The notes under the pieces were generated by a model. That model made no database searches. It was given only the letters and a program-made list of their open reading frames with translations, and was not told where the DNA came from. From Fimenecus sp045613065 (GTDB lineage: Bacteria; Bacillota; Clostridia; Oscillospirales; Acutalibacteraceae), in NCBI GenBank assembly GCA_045613065.1, contig JAZLAH010000009.1, positions 1-62,981 on the forward strand: a stretch of 62,981 nt of DNA, read 5' to 3'. The position numbers were made by a program, and so were the translations under genes. Of this stretch, positions 1-7,750 are shown piece by piece. Positions within the stretch are counted from its first letter, which is position 1, and the number at the start of each line of letters is the position of its first letter.

Positions 1-769
1 GATAAATTGTTCACGACTTGGTGTAAATGCCAAAATCGGCACATTTTTAGGCGACGATATGTTTTCAGACTTTGCAAAAGGTGAGCTTATTAAAAGCGGA
101 ACAAATTACGAGATTTTTGAGAGTCAGAATTATCCGCTGAATGTGACATCAGCAATTATCACAAGCACTGACAGGACATTTGTGTCTTATGGTGGTACAG
201 AAAGCTATTCTGATGAAATGCTTGAAAAAATCTATAATGCTCTTAAGGGTGCAAAGGTTGTTGCTATGCAGGAGAGAATTATTCCTGTTTATAAGGAACT
301 GAAAAAAGACGGTACAATCCTTGTTCTTGATACGGGATATAGTGAGGATATGTCTATCGAAAAGCATAAGGATTTAATTGAAATTGCCGATTATTATACT
401 CCTAATATTGATGAAACAGAAAAATTGACAGGCACAAGAGATTACAAAGAGGCTCTTAAAATTCTTGGTGAGTATTTCGAGAAACCTGTTGTGAAACTTG
501 GCAAGCTTGGTTGTGCAGGATATGATAAGGACTATTTTGTAGTTGATAATATCGATGAGTTTTCATGTGTTGATGCAACAGGTGCAGGAGATGCGTTCCT
601 TTCAGGTTTTATTTATGGTCTTTATAATGACTTTGATTTTAAACAGTGCATTTTAGCAGGTAATATCACTGGTGGCAAATGTGTTACAGGTGTGGGTTGC
701 CTGACAGAGTATATAGATAAAGAAGAAATTACGGAATATATGAACAAATACCAGCACTTAATTAAGTGA
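1..769 (+). CDS. PfkB-family carbohydrate kinase, 5'-truncated by window edge
   Basis: ATP-dependent sugar kinase of the ribokinase/PfkB family; it phosphorylates a small sugar or sugar derivative in the cytoplasm. The frame is open from base 2, upstream of the first ATG at 59, and the residues there (RLGVNAKIGTFLGDD) match the conserved N-terminal part of PfkB kinases, so the real start lies outside the window. The C-terminal family signature DATGAGDAF is present at about 546-600 and carries the catalytic Asp. The general shape resembles fructoselysine kinases, but the substrate cannot be fixed from the sequence. An FGGY kinase follows 78 bases downstream, which suggests a sugar-utilisation locus. 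Confidence 0.85.
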   Translation, partial: INCSRLGVNAKIGTFLGDDMFSDFAKGELIKSGTNYEIFESQNYPLNVTSAIITSTDRTFVSYGGTESYSDEMLEKIYNALKGAKVVAMQERIIPVYKELKKDGTILVLDTGYSEDMSIEKHKDLIEIADYYTPNIDETEKLTGTRDYKEALKILGEYFEKPVVKLGKLGCAGYDKDYFVVDNIDEFSCVDATGAGDAFLSGFIYGLYNDFDFKQCILAGNITGGKCVTGVGCLTEYIDKEEITEYMNKYQHLIK

Positions 770-847
770 GAAAAAATTCTGTACAAAATTGTTTTAATAT
801 GATAATATTAATATATATACAACTTTTAAGTTGAAGGGGAAAAGAAA

Positions 848-2458
848 ATGGAAAAAGAAATTTATGCTCTTGCCTTTGATATTGGTACAACAGGTGTTAA
901 GACTTGTCTTTTCAAGATAGGAAAGACTATTGAACTTATCTCTGCTGCAAGTGAGGGTTATAAACTTTATATTATGCCTAATGGTGGTGCTGAACAGGAC
1001 CCTGACGAATGGTGGGCAGCAATGTGTTCAACATCAAAGAAAGTTATAGCTGAAGCTGGTGTTGACCCTAAAGATGTTTATGGTATTTCATTCTGTTCAC
1101 AGATGCAGGGACTCGTTCTTGTTGATAAAGACGGAAACCATGTTCGTCGTGCATTCAGCTACATGGACCAGCGTGCAACAGAAGAACTTAAAAAGGGTAT
1201 TGCTTATGGACCTCAGATTGCAGGTGCTAACATAGCAAAACTCCTCCCATCACTTATGATTACGGGTGCTGTTGCTGCAAGTGTTAAGGACCCTGTATGG
1301 AAGTATAAGTGGACAGAAGCTAATGAACCTGAAAACTTTAAGAGAGTACATAAGTGGCTTGATGTTAAGGAATATCTTATCTGCCGTATGACAGGTGAAT
1401 TTGTAATGACAAAGGACTCTGCTTTTGGTGCTTTGATTTACGATATAAAGAAAAAGTGTTGGAGTCCTACAATCTGCAAACTTCTTGGTGTTGATATGAA
1501 GCATCTTGCAAAGATTGTTGACTGTACAGATAAAGTTGGTACTCTCCGTGCAAAAGAAGCTGAAGAATTAGGTCTTGTTCCTGGAATCGCTGTTTTCGGT
1601 GGCGGCGGTGACGCTACTCTTATCGGTGTTGGTGCAGGTGCGACTGGTCTTGGTGATACTCATATTTATCAGGGTACATCAGGTTGGGTTTCAACTGTTG
1701 TTGACAAGAGTATTGTTGATGCAAACGCTATGATTGCTGCTGTTGTTGGTGCTGCTGATGGCATCTATAACTACTTTGCAGAGCTTGAAACAGCAGGCAA
1801 GTGCGTTGAATGGGTTAAAGACCATTTAGCTCTTGATGAAATTGACCTTTATCTTGATAAACAGCACGACTTTAAGCTTAAGAATGCAGACCGTGAAGTT
1901 GTTTATACAAATCTTTACGATTATATGATGGCTGTTGTTGATTCAATTCCTGCAGGTAGTGGTGGAGTAATCTTCACACCATGGCTTCATGGTAATCGTT
2001 GTCCATTTGAAGACCCTAATTCAAGAGGAATGTTCTTCAATATTGGTCTTGATACAGGTAAAACAGAGCTTATTAGAGCTGTTGTTGAGGGTGTTTGTTT
2101 CCATCTTCGTTGGTTTATTGAAACTCAGGATAAGAAAATCAAGACATCAAATACAGTTCGTTTTGTAGGTGGTGGCGCACTTTCAAAGGTTACAAGTCAG
2201 ATTCTTGCTGACTGTACAGGCAGAGTTGTTGAAACAGTTGCAAGTCCACAGAACGTTGGTGCGGTTGGTGCAGCAGTTCTTATTGCAGTTAACGCAGGTA
2301 TTATTCCAAGCGTTCAGGATGCAAAGAAACTTATCCCTGCTGTAAACACATATCTTCCAAATAAAGAAAACAAAGCGGTTTACGATAAGAATTTTGAGGT
2401 ATTCAAGAAACTTTATAACTCAAATAAAGACAATTTTGCAGCACTTAACAAAAACTAA
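848..2458 (+). CDS. FGGY-family carbohydrate kinase (xylulokinase-like)
   Basis: Cytoplasmic sugar kinase of the FGGY family, 536 residues, slightly longer than typical xylulokinases (about 500). The N-terminal phosphate-binding motif FDIGTTGVKTCLF is at residues 10-22. The catalytic-base region GGGGDAT places the Asp at residue 255, and a C-terminal ATP-site motif (FVGGGALS) is at about 440. Ribosome binding site AAGGGGAA precedes the ATG. It sits directly behind a PfkB kinase on the same strand, so both probably serve one catabolic pathway. Xylulose is the most common substrate of near relatives, but other ketoses or polyols are possible. A strong terminator follows at 2468. Confidence 0.85.
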   Translation: MEKEIYALAFDIGTTGVKTCLFKIGKTIELISAASEGYKLYIMPNGGAEQDPDEWWAAMCSTSKKVIAEAGVDPKDVYGISFCSQMQGLVLVDKDGNHVRRAFSYMDQRATEELKKGIAYGPQIAGANIAKLLPSLMITGAVAASVKDPVWKYKWTEANEPENFKRVHKWLDVKEYLICRMTGEFVMTKDSAFGALIYDIKKKCWSPTICKLLGVDMKHLAKIVDCTDKVGTLRAKEAEELGLVPGIAVFGGGGDATLIGVGAGATGLGDTHIYQGTSGWVSTVVDKSIVDANAMIAAVVGAADGIYNYFAELETAGKCVEWVKDHLALDEIDLYLDKQHDFKLKNADREVVYTNLYDYMMAVVDSIPAGSGGVIFTPWLHGNRCPFEDPNSRGMFFNIGLDTGKTELIRAVVEGVCFHLRWFIETQDKKIKTSNTVRFVGGGALSKVTSQILADCTGRVVETVASPQNVGAVGAAVLIAVNAGIIPSVQDAKKLIPAVNTYLPNKENKAVYDKNFEVFKKLYNSNKDNFAALNKN

Positions 2459-2467
2459 ATATTTTTT

Positions 2468-2499
2468 CAGGGGCAGAGGAATCTGCTCCTGTTTTTTCT
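2468..2499 (+). terminator. Rho-independent terminator after FGGY kinase
   Basis: Ten-base-pair stem (CAGGGGCAGA / TCTGCTCCTG, one G-U pair) with a four-base loop, followed by TTTTTT. It lies 10 bases past the FGGY kinase stop. Confidence 0.9.
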
Positions 2500-2501
2500 T
2501 G

Positions 2502-2530
2502 TTGCATTATGGCGAGAAAGATTGTATAAT
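2502..2530 (+). promoter_or_regulatory. Promoter of the acidic membrane protein gene
   Basis: TTGCAT at 2502-2507 and TATAAT at 2525-2530 with a 17-base spacer. It lies just behind the terminator of the previous gene and 30 bases ahead of the TTG start at 2561. Confidence 0.75.
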
Positions 2531-2560
2531 AATAAGGTATAGATTTTTGGAGGTGTTATT

Positions 2561-4855
2561 TTGTCAGACGAAAAAACCCTTTTTAATAAAGATAATAATA
2601 GCAATGATAATATAAAAAAAGAAGAAAAACAAATACGCCCTGTTGCGATTGAAGAAGATTCAGACTTGGTGGATTTATCATTAGCTTTCGATGTTGAAGA
2701 TGATGTGGTTTCGAATGAAGTTGAGGAATTTGAAGAGCATGTTGTTGAGTCACCTTTGTTTAGGATTTTTCCTTTTTTGAAGAGGAGAAAAGAAGGACAT
2801 AAAAACGAAGAAATAAAAAAAGAATCAGAACCACAGGTTGAGGAAAATGATGAAGATTCTGTTGCGGATGAAGAAACAAAAGAAGCGATAGAAGAAAAGG
2901 TTGAACAACCTGAAGAAACAACAGATGAAATTGCTGTATTTGAAGAATCTGAATTTGAAATGGTTCCAAGTTTTGAGGAATCAACACAGAATATTGAGGA
3001 ATCAGAACAAGTTGAGGATGTTGCTGAAGAGTCAGTAGAAACTGTTGAAGAAGAGACTAAAGAGGAAGTTGAAATTGAGGAAATTTCTCTTTTTGAAATT
3101 GCTGTTGAAGATGATGTTGAAGAAACCATAGAAGTTGAAACAACTGAAATAGAAGTGTTAGAGGTCGAAACAGCAGTTGAAGAACCAAAACATGAAAAGA
3201 GAAGAATTGCAGGATTTGATTTCTTAAAGAGAAAGTTAAAAAATTCACATATTCAGAAAGAAGAAACTGTCGAAGAATCAGAGCAGATTGAAGAAGTTGT
3301 TGAAACTGTTGAAGAAACAGCGGAAGAACCTGAAATCGAAATGCTCACAAGTTTTGAGGAGTCAACACAGGATGTTGAGGAATCAGAACATGTTGAAGAA
3401 GCCGTTGAAACTACCCTAGAGGATACAAAAAAGGTAGAAGAAACTCCGGCAGAAGAAACAGTAATAGAAAAAGTCGAGATTATTCCTCCTTTCGAGGATA
3501 CAGTTGAAGAAAAGACTGAAGAAAGCATAGAAGAACAGTCTACGACAAACGAAGAAGAGGAAGTAGAGGTTACTGAAGAGTTAGCAGATGAACAGGATGA
3601 AAAAACGACAGTTCCGTTGTTGACAACAAGAGACCATGTGACTTTTATTCTTATAATTCTTGCCCTTTTACTTACAATTGTGTTTATTGTTGTAAAATTT
3701 ATTCCATTAGGCAATAATGACACACTGGATGCTGGTGTGGTTACTCAGGCAAAAGAAAAAGTTTCTGAAATTCAGCTGCAGCGTGAAAGTACAGAAGGAC
3801 ACTTTGTTCAGTCTGATTTGGACGATGTGTTCTATGTATATTCAACAGAATATAATCCTGCTTTTTATCAGTGCAATGGTAATAAAATGAAACCAATTGA
3901 GATAAAAGGTACATTGAATCCTATTGTTGAAATGGGTAATGAAAAGATATCTGTAAAAGTGGATTATGTAGAGATAAAAGATAATCTTTTTGGTACAGGT
4001 GTTTTCCGTAAAACGGATAATCAAGGAAATTATCTCAATAATATGGTTGTCTTTAAGCTTGTAAATCTTCCAAAGGGTTATGAGCAGAATGGCAAGGCGC
4101 TTTTACTTGCAACTAATAATTCAGAAGCAATATCAAAACGTTGCAGTATGTGGACTGACAGTTACATTGTTGACCTTGAAACAGGTAAAACAACAAGATT
4201 CTTAACAAGCGATAATAGCGTTTATTCAGTGGGATATTCAATTCTCACTGATGAGGGTTATGCATCAACAAATGGGGAAATTCCATTTTTCTCAACACGA
4301 GATTATGATGCAACTACAAACAAAAGAGATATTTATCTTAAGGTTAGTGGTAAAGAAACACGTTTTGCAACTGATGTAGCAGGTAGTTTTGTATATACAG
4401 ACGCTGGTGTTGTAAGTTATCTCAAGGTGACTGACGACGGATTTAATGTTGTAAAAAAAGAGAATGGTAAAGAAAAGGTGATTTTCTCACTTGATAACAA
4501 TACAAGTTATCTTTATCACAATGAATATCTTCTTGATAAATATAATGGCAATCTTTACAATGTTAAAACAGGAGAAAAAACGGTTGTTACTGGTTATGGT
4601 ATATCTAATCCTGAAATGATGACAGTAAGTTCAAATGGAAGATATCTTGTTGTGGTTGGTGCAGTTAATAGTGCAATAGATTATCAGGTACATATTTTTG
4701 ATTTAAAGACAGGTGAATGTGCGAAATATGTGGATGATAATTTCTCTCAGCACAAAAATCTTGCATTTGTTAACGACACAACAATTATTTATTCAGCAGT
4801 TGAACCAAAACAAGGTTATGAATATGTAATGTTGGATGTATCAAAAGCATTTTAA
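2561..4855 (+). CDS. Acidic-repeat, single-pass membrane protein with extracytoplasmic beta-propeller-like domain
   Basis: Protein of 764 residues, not recognised as a named family. It starts at TTG with GGAGG seven bases upstream. Residues 1 to about 350 are very rich in Glu and Val and contain a duplicated block: SFEESTQNIEESEQVE and SFEESTQDVEESEHVE. Two short basic patches also resemble each other (FPFLKRRKEGHK and FDFLKRKLKNSH). One membrane segment follows at about residues 358-382 (FILIILALLLTIVFIVVKF). The remaining about 375 residues are rich in Tyr, Asn and Thr beta-strand patterns, like a beta-propeller or lipoprotein sensor domain, and are probably outside the cell. The gene has its own promoter and terminator and is monocistronic. 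A cell-envelope role is inferred only. Confidence 0.8.
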   Translation: MSDEKTLFNKDNNSNDNIKKEEKQIRPVAIEEDSDLVDLSLAFDVEDDVVSNEVEEFEEHVVESPLFRIFPFLKRRKEGHKNEEIKKESEPQVEENDEDSVADEETKEAIEEKVEQPEETTDEIAVFEESEFEMVPSFEESTQNIEESEQVEDVAEESVETVEEETKEEVEIEEISLFEIAVEDDVEETIEVETTEIEVLEVETAVEEPKHEKRRIAGFDFLKRKLKNSHIQKEETVEESEQIEEVVETVEETAEEPEIEMLTSFEESTQDVEESEHVEEAVETTLEDTKKVEETPAEETVIEKVEIIPPFEDTVEEKTEESIEEQSTTNEEEEVEVTEELADEQDEKTTVPLLTTRDHVTFILIILALLLTIVFIVVKFIPLGNNDTLDAGVVTQAKEKVSEIQLQRESTEGHFVQSDLDDVFYVYSTEYNPAFYQCNGNKMKPIEIKGTLNPIVEMGNEKISVKVDYVEIKDNLFGTGVFRKTDNQGNYLNNMVVFKLVNLPKGYEQNGKALLLATNNSEAISKRCSMWTDSYIVDLETGKTTRFLTSDNSVYSVGYSILTDEGYASTNGEIPFFSTRDYDATTNKRDIYLKVSGKETRFATDVAGSFVYTDAGVVSYLKVTDDGFNVVKKENGKEKVIFSLDNNTSYLYHNEYLLDKYNGNLYNVKTGEKTVVTGYGISNPEMMTVSSNGRYLVVVGAVNSAIDYQVHIFDLKTGECAKYVDDNFSQHKNLAFVNDTTIIYSAVEPKQGYEYVMLDVSKAF

Positions 4856-4870
4856 AATGATTATTTAGAG

Positions 4871-4902
4871 AAAGCAGGGCGTTTTAGTCCTGCTTTTACT
4901 TT
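4871..4902 (+). terminator. Rho-independent terminator
   Basis: Stem AAAGCAGG / CCTGCTTT with a ten-base loop and a short T run, 15 bases after the stop of the acidic membrane protein gene. Confidence 0.85.
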
Positions 4903-4991
4903 AGTTGTTGTGCCAATTGCACTTTTTAGCGTACAGTTTTATATCGGTGTTTGTTTAAAATGCCAAAAATGAAAAAATATGAAAAAAACAC

Positions 4992-5020
4992 TTGCATTTT
5001 GTTGATTGTTCTGTTAGAAT
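4992..5020 (+). promoter_or_regulatory. Promoter of the 5S rRNA gene
   Basis: TTGCAT at 4992-4997 and TAGAAT at 5015-5020 with a 17-base spacer, about 35 bases ahead of the 5S terminal stem. Confidence 0.75.
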
Positions 5021-5054
5021 ATCTCTTGCGTTCACGAGATAAAGAGTTTCGTGA

Positions 5055-5169
<115 letters not shown>

Positions 5170-5179
5170 ATAAGAAAAA

Positions 5180-5213
5180 GCGTCTGTCCAATAGGATGGG
5201 CGCTTTCTTTTTT
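5180..5213 (+). terminator. Terminator of 5S rRNA
   Basis: Ten-pair stem GCGTCTGTCC / GGATGGGCGC (several G-U pairs) with loop AATA, followed by TTTCTTTTTT, ten bases after the 5S 3' end. Confidence 0.88.
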
Positions 5214-5240
5214 CTATGAATATAATATTAATTTTTCCTA

Positions 5241-5276
5241 GTGGGTATTGTATAGTATCCACTTTTTTGTTATAAT
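5241..5276 (+). promoter_or_regulatory. Likely mre operon promoter overlapping a palindrome
   Basis: TTGTAT at 5248-5253 and TATAAT at 5271-5276 with a 17-base spacer lie about 60 bases ahead of mreB. The -35 element sits in the loop of an inverted repeat (GTGGGTA at 5241-5247, TATCCAC at 5256-5262) that is followed by six Ts. The palindrome could be a second terminator for upstream transcripts or an operator; both readings fit. Confidence 0.55.
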
Positions 5277-5337
5277 AAAATAGATTATATTCGATTTATA
5301 TTTTATTCTATATATTTGTTTTGGGGGAGATGTTGAA

Positions 5338-6327
5338 ATGCTATTTGCACAGGATATCGGTATAGATTTAGGTACTGCCAACACGATTGTATATCTTAAG
5401 GGAAAAGGTATTGTTCTTCGTGAACCTTCAGTTGTTGCAGTAAATGAAAAAGCAAACCCACCAAGCGTTGTTGCAGTTGGTAATGAGGCAAAGGATATGA
5501 TTGGCAGAACACCTGGTTCTATTTCTGCTGTTAAGCCATTGAAAGATGGTGTTATTATTAATTCGGAAATTACATCAGATATGCTTAAGGAATTTATAAA
5601 AAAGGTAATCAATAAAACACCTTTTGTAAGAGCAAGAGTTCTTATTTGTGTTCCATCAGGTATTACTGAAGTTGAACGTAAGGCTGTTCACGATGCTGCA
5701 AGAGATGCAGGTGCAAAATATGCTTCTCTTATTCATAAGCCATTGGCTGCTGCTATCGGTGTTGGACTTCCTGTTACTGAAGCTGTGGGAAGTATGATTA
5801 TTGATATTGGTGGCGGTACAACTGAAGTTGCTGTTATTTCATATCGTGATATTGTTACTGCAAAATCAAGCCGTATTGCCGGTGATGATTTTGACGAGGC
5901 AATTATCGAGTACATACGTAAAAAGCATAACGTCCTTATCGGTGAAAGAACTGCAGAAGAATTGAAGATTAAAATCGGTTCTGCAATGAGTTATGACGGT
6001 GAGGGTGCTATGGATGTTCGTGGTAGAAATCTTGTTGATGGATTGCCAAAAAACATTGAAGTTACATCAGAGGATGTTCGTGAAGCGATTTCTGAACCTG
6101 TTTCACAGATTATTGATGCTATCCGTTCAACTCTTGAAAAAACACCACCTGAACTTTTGTCAGATATTGTTGATAATGGAATTATGCTTACCGGTGGCGG
6201 TGCATTACTTCGTGGACTTGATAAGCTTATTGAACAAGAAACAAAGATTCCTGTCCATGTAGCACCTTATCCAATGGATTGTGTTGCAACAGGTATGGGT
6301 GTGTGCCTTGAAAAAGGTAACATTTAA
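5338..6327 (+). CDS. mreB: Rod shape-determining protein MreB
   Basis: Bacterial actin that forms membrane-bound filaments and directs lateral cell-wall synthesis. It has 329 residues, close to the family length of 330-345. The actin-fold phosphate-1 motif IDLGTANT is at about residues 6-13, the second phosphate loop DIGGGTTEVAV at about 155-165, and a C-terminal adenosine motif (LTGGGALL) near 285. Ribosome binding site GGGGGAGA lies ahead of the ATG. It heads the order mreB-mreC-mreD-PBP, which is typical of the elongasome operon. Mbl-type paralogues cannot be fully excluded, but the mreCD context favours MreB. Confidence 0.96.
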   Translation: MLFAQDIGIDLGTANTIVYLKGKGIVLREPSVVAVNEKANPPSVVAVGNEAKDMIGRTPGSISAVKPLKDGVIINSEITSDMLKEFIKKVINKTPFVRARVLICVPSGITEVERKAVHDAARDAGAKYASLIHKPLAAAIGVGLPVTEAVGSMIIDIGGGTTEVAVISYRDIVTAKSSRIAGDDFDEAIIEYIRKKHNVLIGERTAEELKIKIGSAMSYDGEGAMDVRGRNLVDGLPKNIEVTSEDVREAISEPVSQIIDAIRSTLEKTPPELLSDIVDNGIMLTGGGALLRGLDKLIEQETKIPVHVAPYPMDCVATGMGVCLEKGNI

Positions 6328-6345
6328 TTTGTCGGAGAGATTTAA

Positions 6346-7182
6346 ATGAACAATTTCTTTAAAAGTACAACATTCAAGGTTTTAATAACTGTTGCAGTTA
6401 TTCTTTTAAGTGCAGCGGTTCTTGCTACTGTTGTATCCAGTTCAACATCACCACTTACAAAAATTGTGGGAATAATAACAACGCCATTGCAGGATGCGGC
6501 TTCTGCATTATCTGCTAAGTTTGATGATGCTACAGGTGGATTTATTTCATCTAAATCATATCAGGACAGAGTTGCAGAGCTTGAACAGCAGGTTGCAGAT
6601 TATCAGAGTCAGTTAGTTGATTATGAAGACACAAAAAAGAAACTTGAAACTTATGAAGAATTTCTTCAGGTTAGAGAAAAGCACCCTGATTACACATGGT
6701 CATATGCTACTGTTATCGGAAGAGATGCGTCAGATGTTTTTGGCTCATTTACTCTTGATAGAGGTAGTGTAGATGATGTTAAGGTAAATGATGCCGTAAT
6801 TTCAGGTGAATATCTCATCGGTGTTGTTACTGAAGTTAGTACAACCTCTTGTGTTGTCCGTTCAGTTTTTGACCCATCAGTAAATATAGCTGCTTATGAG
6901 ATAAGAACAGGTGAGTTGGGTTATGTTTCTGCAACATACGAATTATCTGTTGATGAAAAATGTAAACTTACAGGGCTTGATACAAAAACTGCAATTTCAG
7001 AAGGTGGAATTGTCTGTACTTCAGGTACAGGAGGAATTTTTCCAAAAGATTTAATTATTGGTACGGTTGCTTCTGTGGAACAAAGTGAAACAGACCTTTC
7101 ATCATACGCAATAGTTGAACCTGTTATTAACTCAAAGGAAATTCACGACTGCTTTATAATTACTGCTTACGAGGAAAAGTAA
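6346..7182 (+). CDS. mreC: Rod shape-determining protein MreC
   Basis: Bitopic membrane scaffold that links MreB filaments to penicillin-binding proteins on the outer face of the membrane. It has 278 residues. One N-terminal membrane segment lies at about 8-32, followed by a heptad-like coiled coil at about 69-110 (ELEQQVADYQSQL). A beta-rich domain then carries the family pattern DRGSVDDVKVNDAVIS...GVVTEV. It starts 18 bases after mreB, and mreD follows after 6 bases. Confidence 0.94.
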   Translation: MNNFFKSTTFKVLITVAVILLSAAVLATVVSSSTSPLTKIVGIITTPLQDAASALSAKFDDATGGFISSKSYQDRVAELEQQVADYQSQLVDYEDTKKKLETYEEFLQVREKHPDYTWSYATVIGRDASDVFGSFTLDRGSVDDVKVNDAVISGEYLIGVVTEVSTTSCVVRSVFDPSVNIAAYEIRTGELGYVSATYELSVDEKCKLTGLDTKTAISEGGIVCTSGTGGIFPKDLIIGTVASVEQSETDLSSYAIVEPVINSKEIHDCFIITAYEEK

Positions 7183-7188
7183 AAGCTT

Positions 7189-7716
7189 ATGACTGTTCAG
7201 ACTAAAATAAAAACAAAGCGATACCTTGTGTATGCTTTAATAATTTTTCTGGCACATATTCTGCAGAATACTGTTCCGATTTTTCCTGAAATTGCACAGG
7301 TGAGACCTCTTTTGCTTATTTCTGTTGCAGTTTGTATTGCTATGTTCGAAGGTGAAATCGTAGGTGCTGCTGCAGGTCTTCTGGCAGGAGTTTTGTGGGA
7401 TACGGTAACGGTTACAGCAGATGGTTATGTAGCACTGTATCTTATGGTTGCTTGTGCTGTCTGTGGTGTTTTGCTACGAATATTTCTTCGAAACAACATT
7501 ATCACTTACTTCATAATGTGTTCAGGCATTTTATTTATTTATCTTGTTACTTATGTATTATTCTTTATTTCAGCAAGAGGTATTGATGGTGCAGGACAGG
7601 TATTTTTCAGATATTATATCCCAATGGGTCTTTATTCATTTATACTGACTCCTTTGTGGTATTATCTTGTAAGAACGATTTACAGAAAATTCTCATTTGA
7701 CTATACAGAATATTAA
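7189..7716 (+). CDS. mreD: Rod shape-determining protein MreD
   Basis: Small integral membrane protein (175 residues) of the elongation complex. Sequence conservation in this family is low. The call rests on about five hydrophobic segments, the family-like stretch GEIVGAAAGLLAGVLWD at about residues 47-63, and its place between mreC and a class B PBP. The start is 6 bases past the mreC stop. Confidence 0.88.
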   Translation: MTVQTKIKTKRYLVYALIIFLAHILQNTVPIFPEIAQVRPLLLISVAVCIAMFEGEIVGAAAGLLAGVLWDTVTVTADGYVALYLMVACAVCGVLLRIFLRNNIITYFIMCSGILFIYLVTYVLFFISARGIDGAGQVFFRYYIPMGLYSFILTPLWYYLVRTIYRKFSFDYTEY

Positions 7717-7750
7717 TTTTATTGAATAAAACAAGAAAGGTGGCGATAAA

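Noticed and set aside
2467..3723. Long antisense open frames rich in Ser, Leu or Gln opposite the acidic protein gene (2467-3129, 2760-2987, 3057-3248, 3253-3723)
   Set aside because: They are shadows of Glu codons (GAA/GAG) on the plus strand, have no ribosome binding sites and show low-complexity composition.
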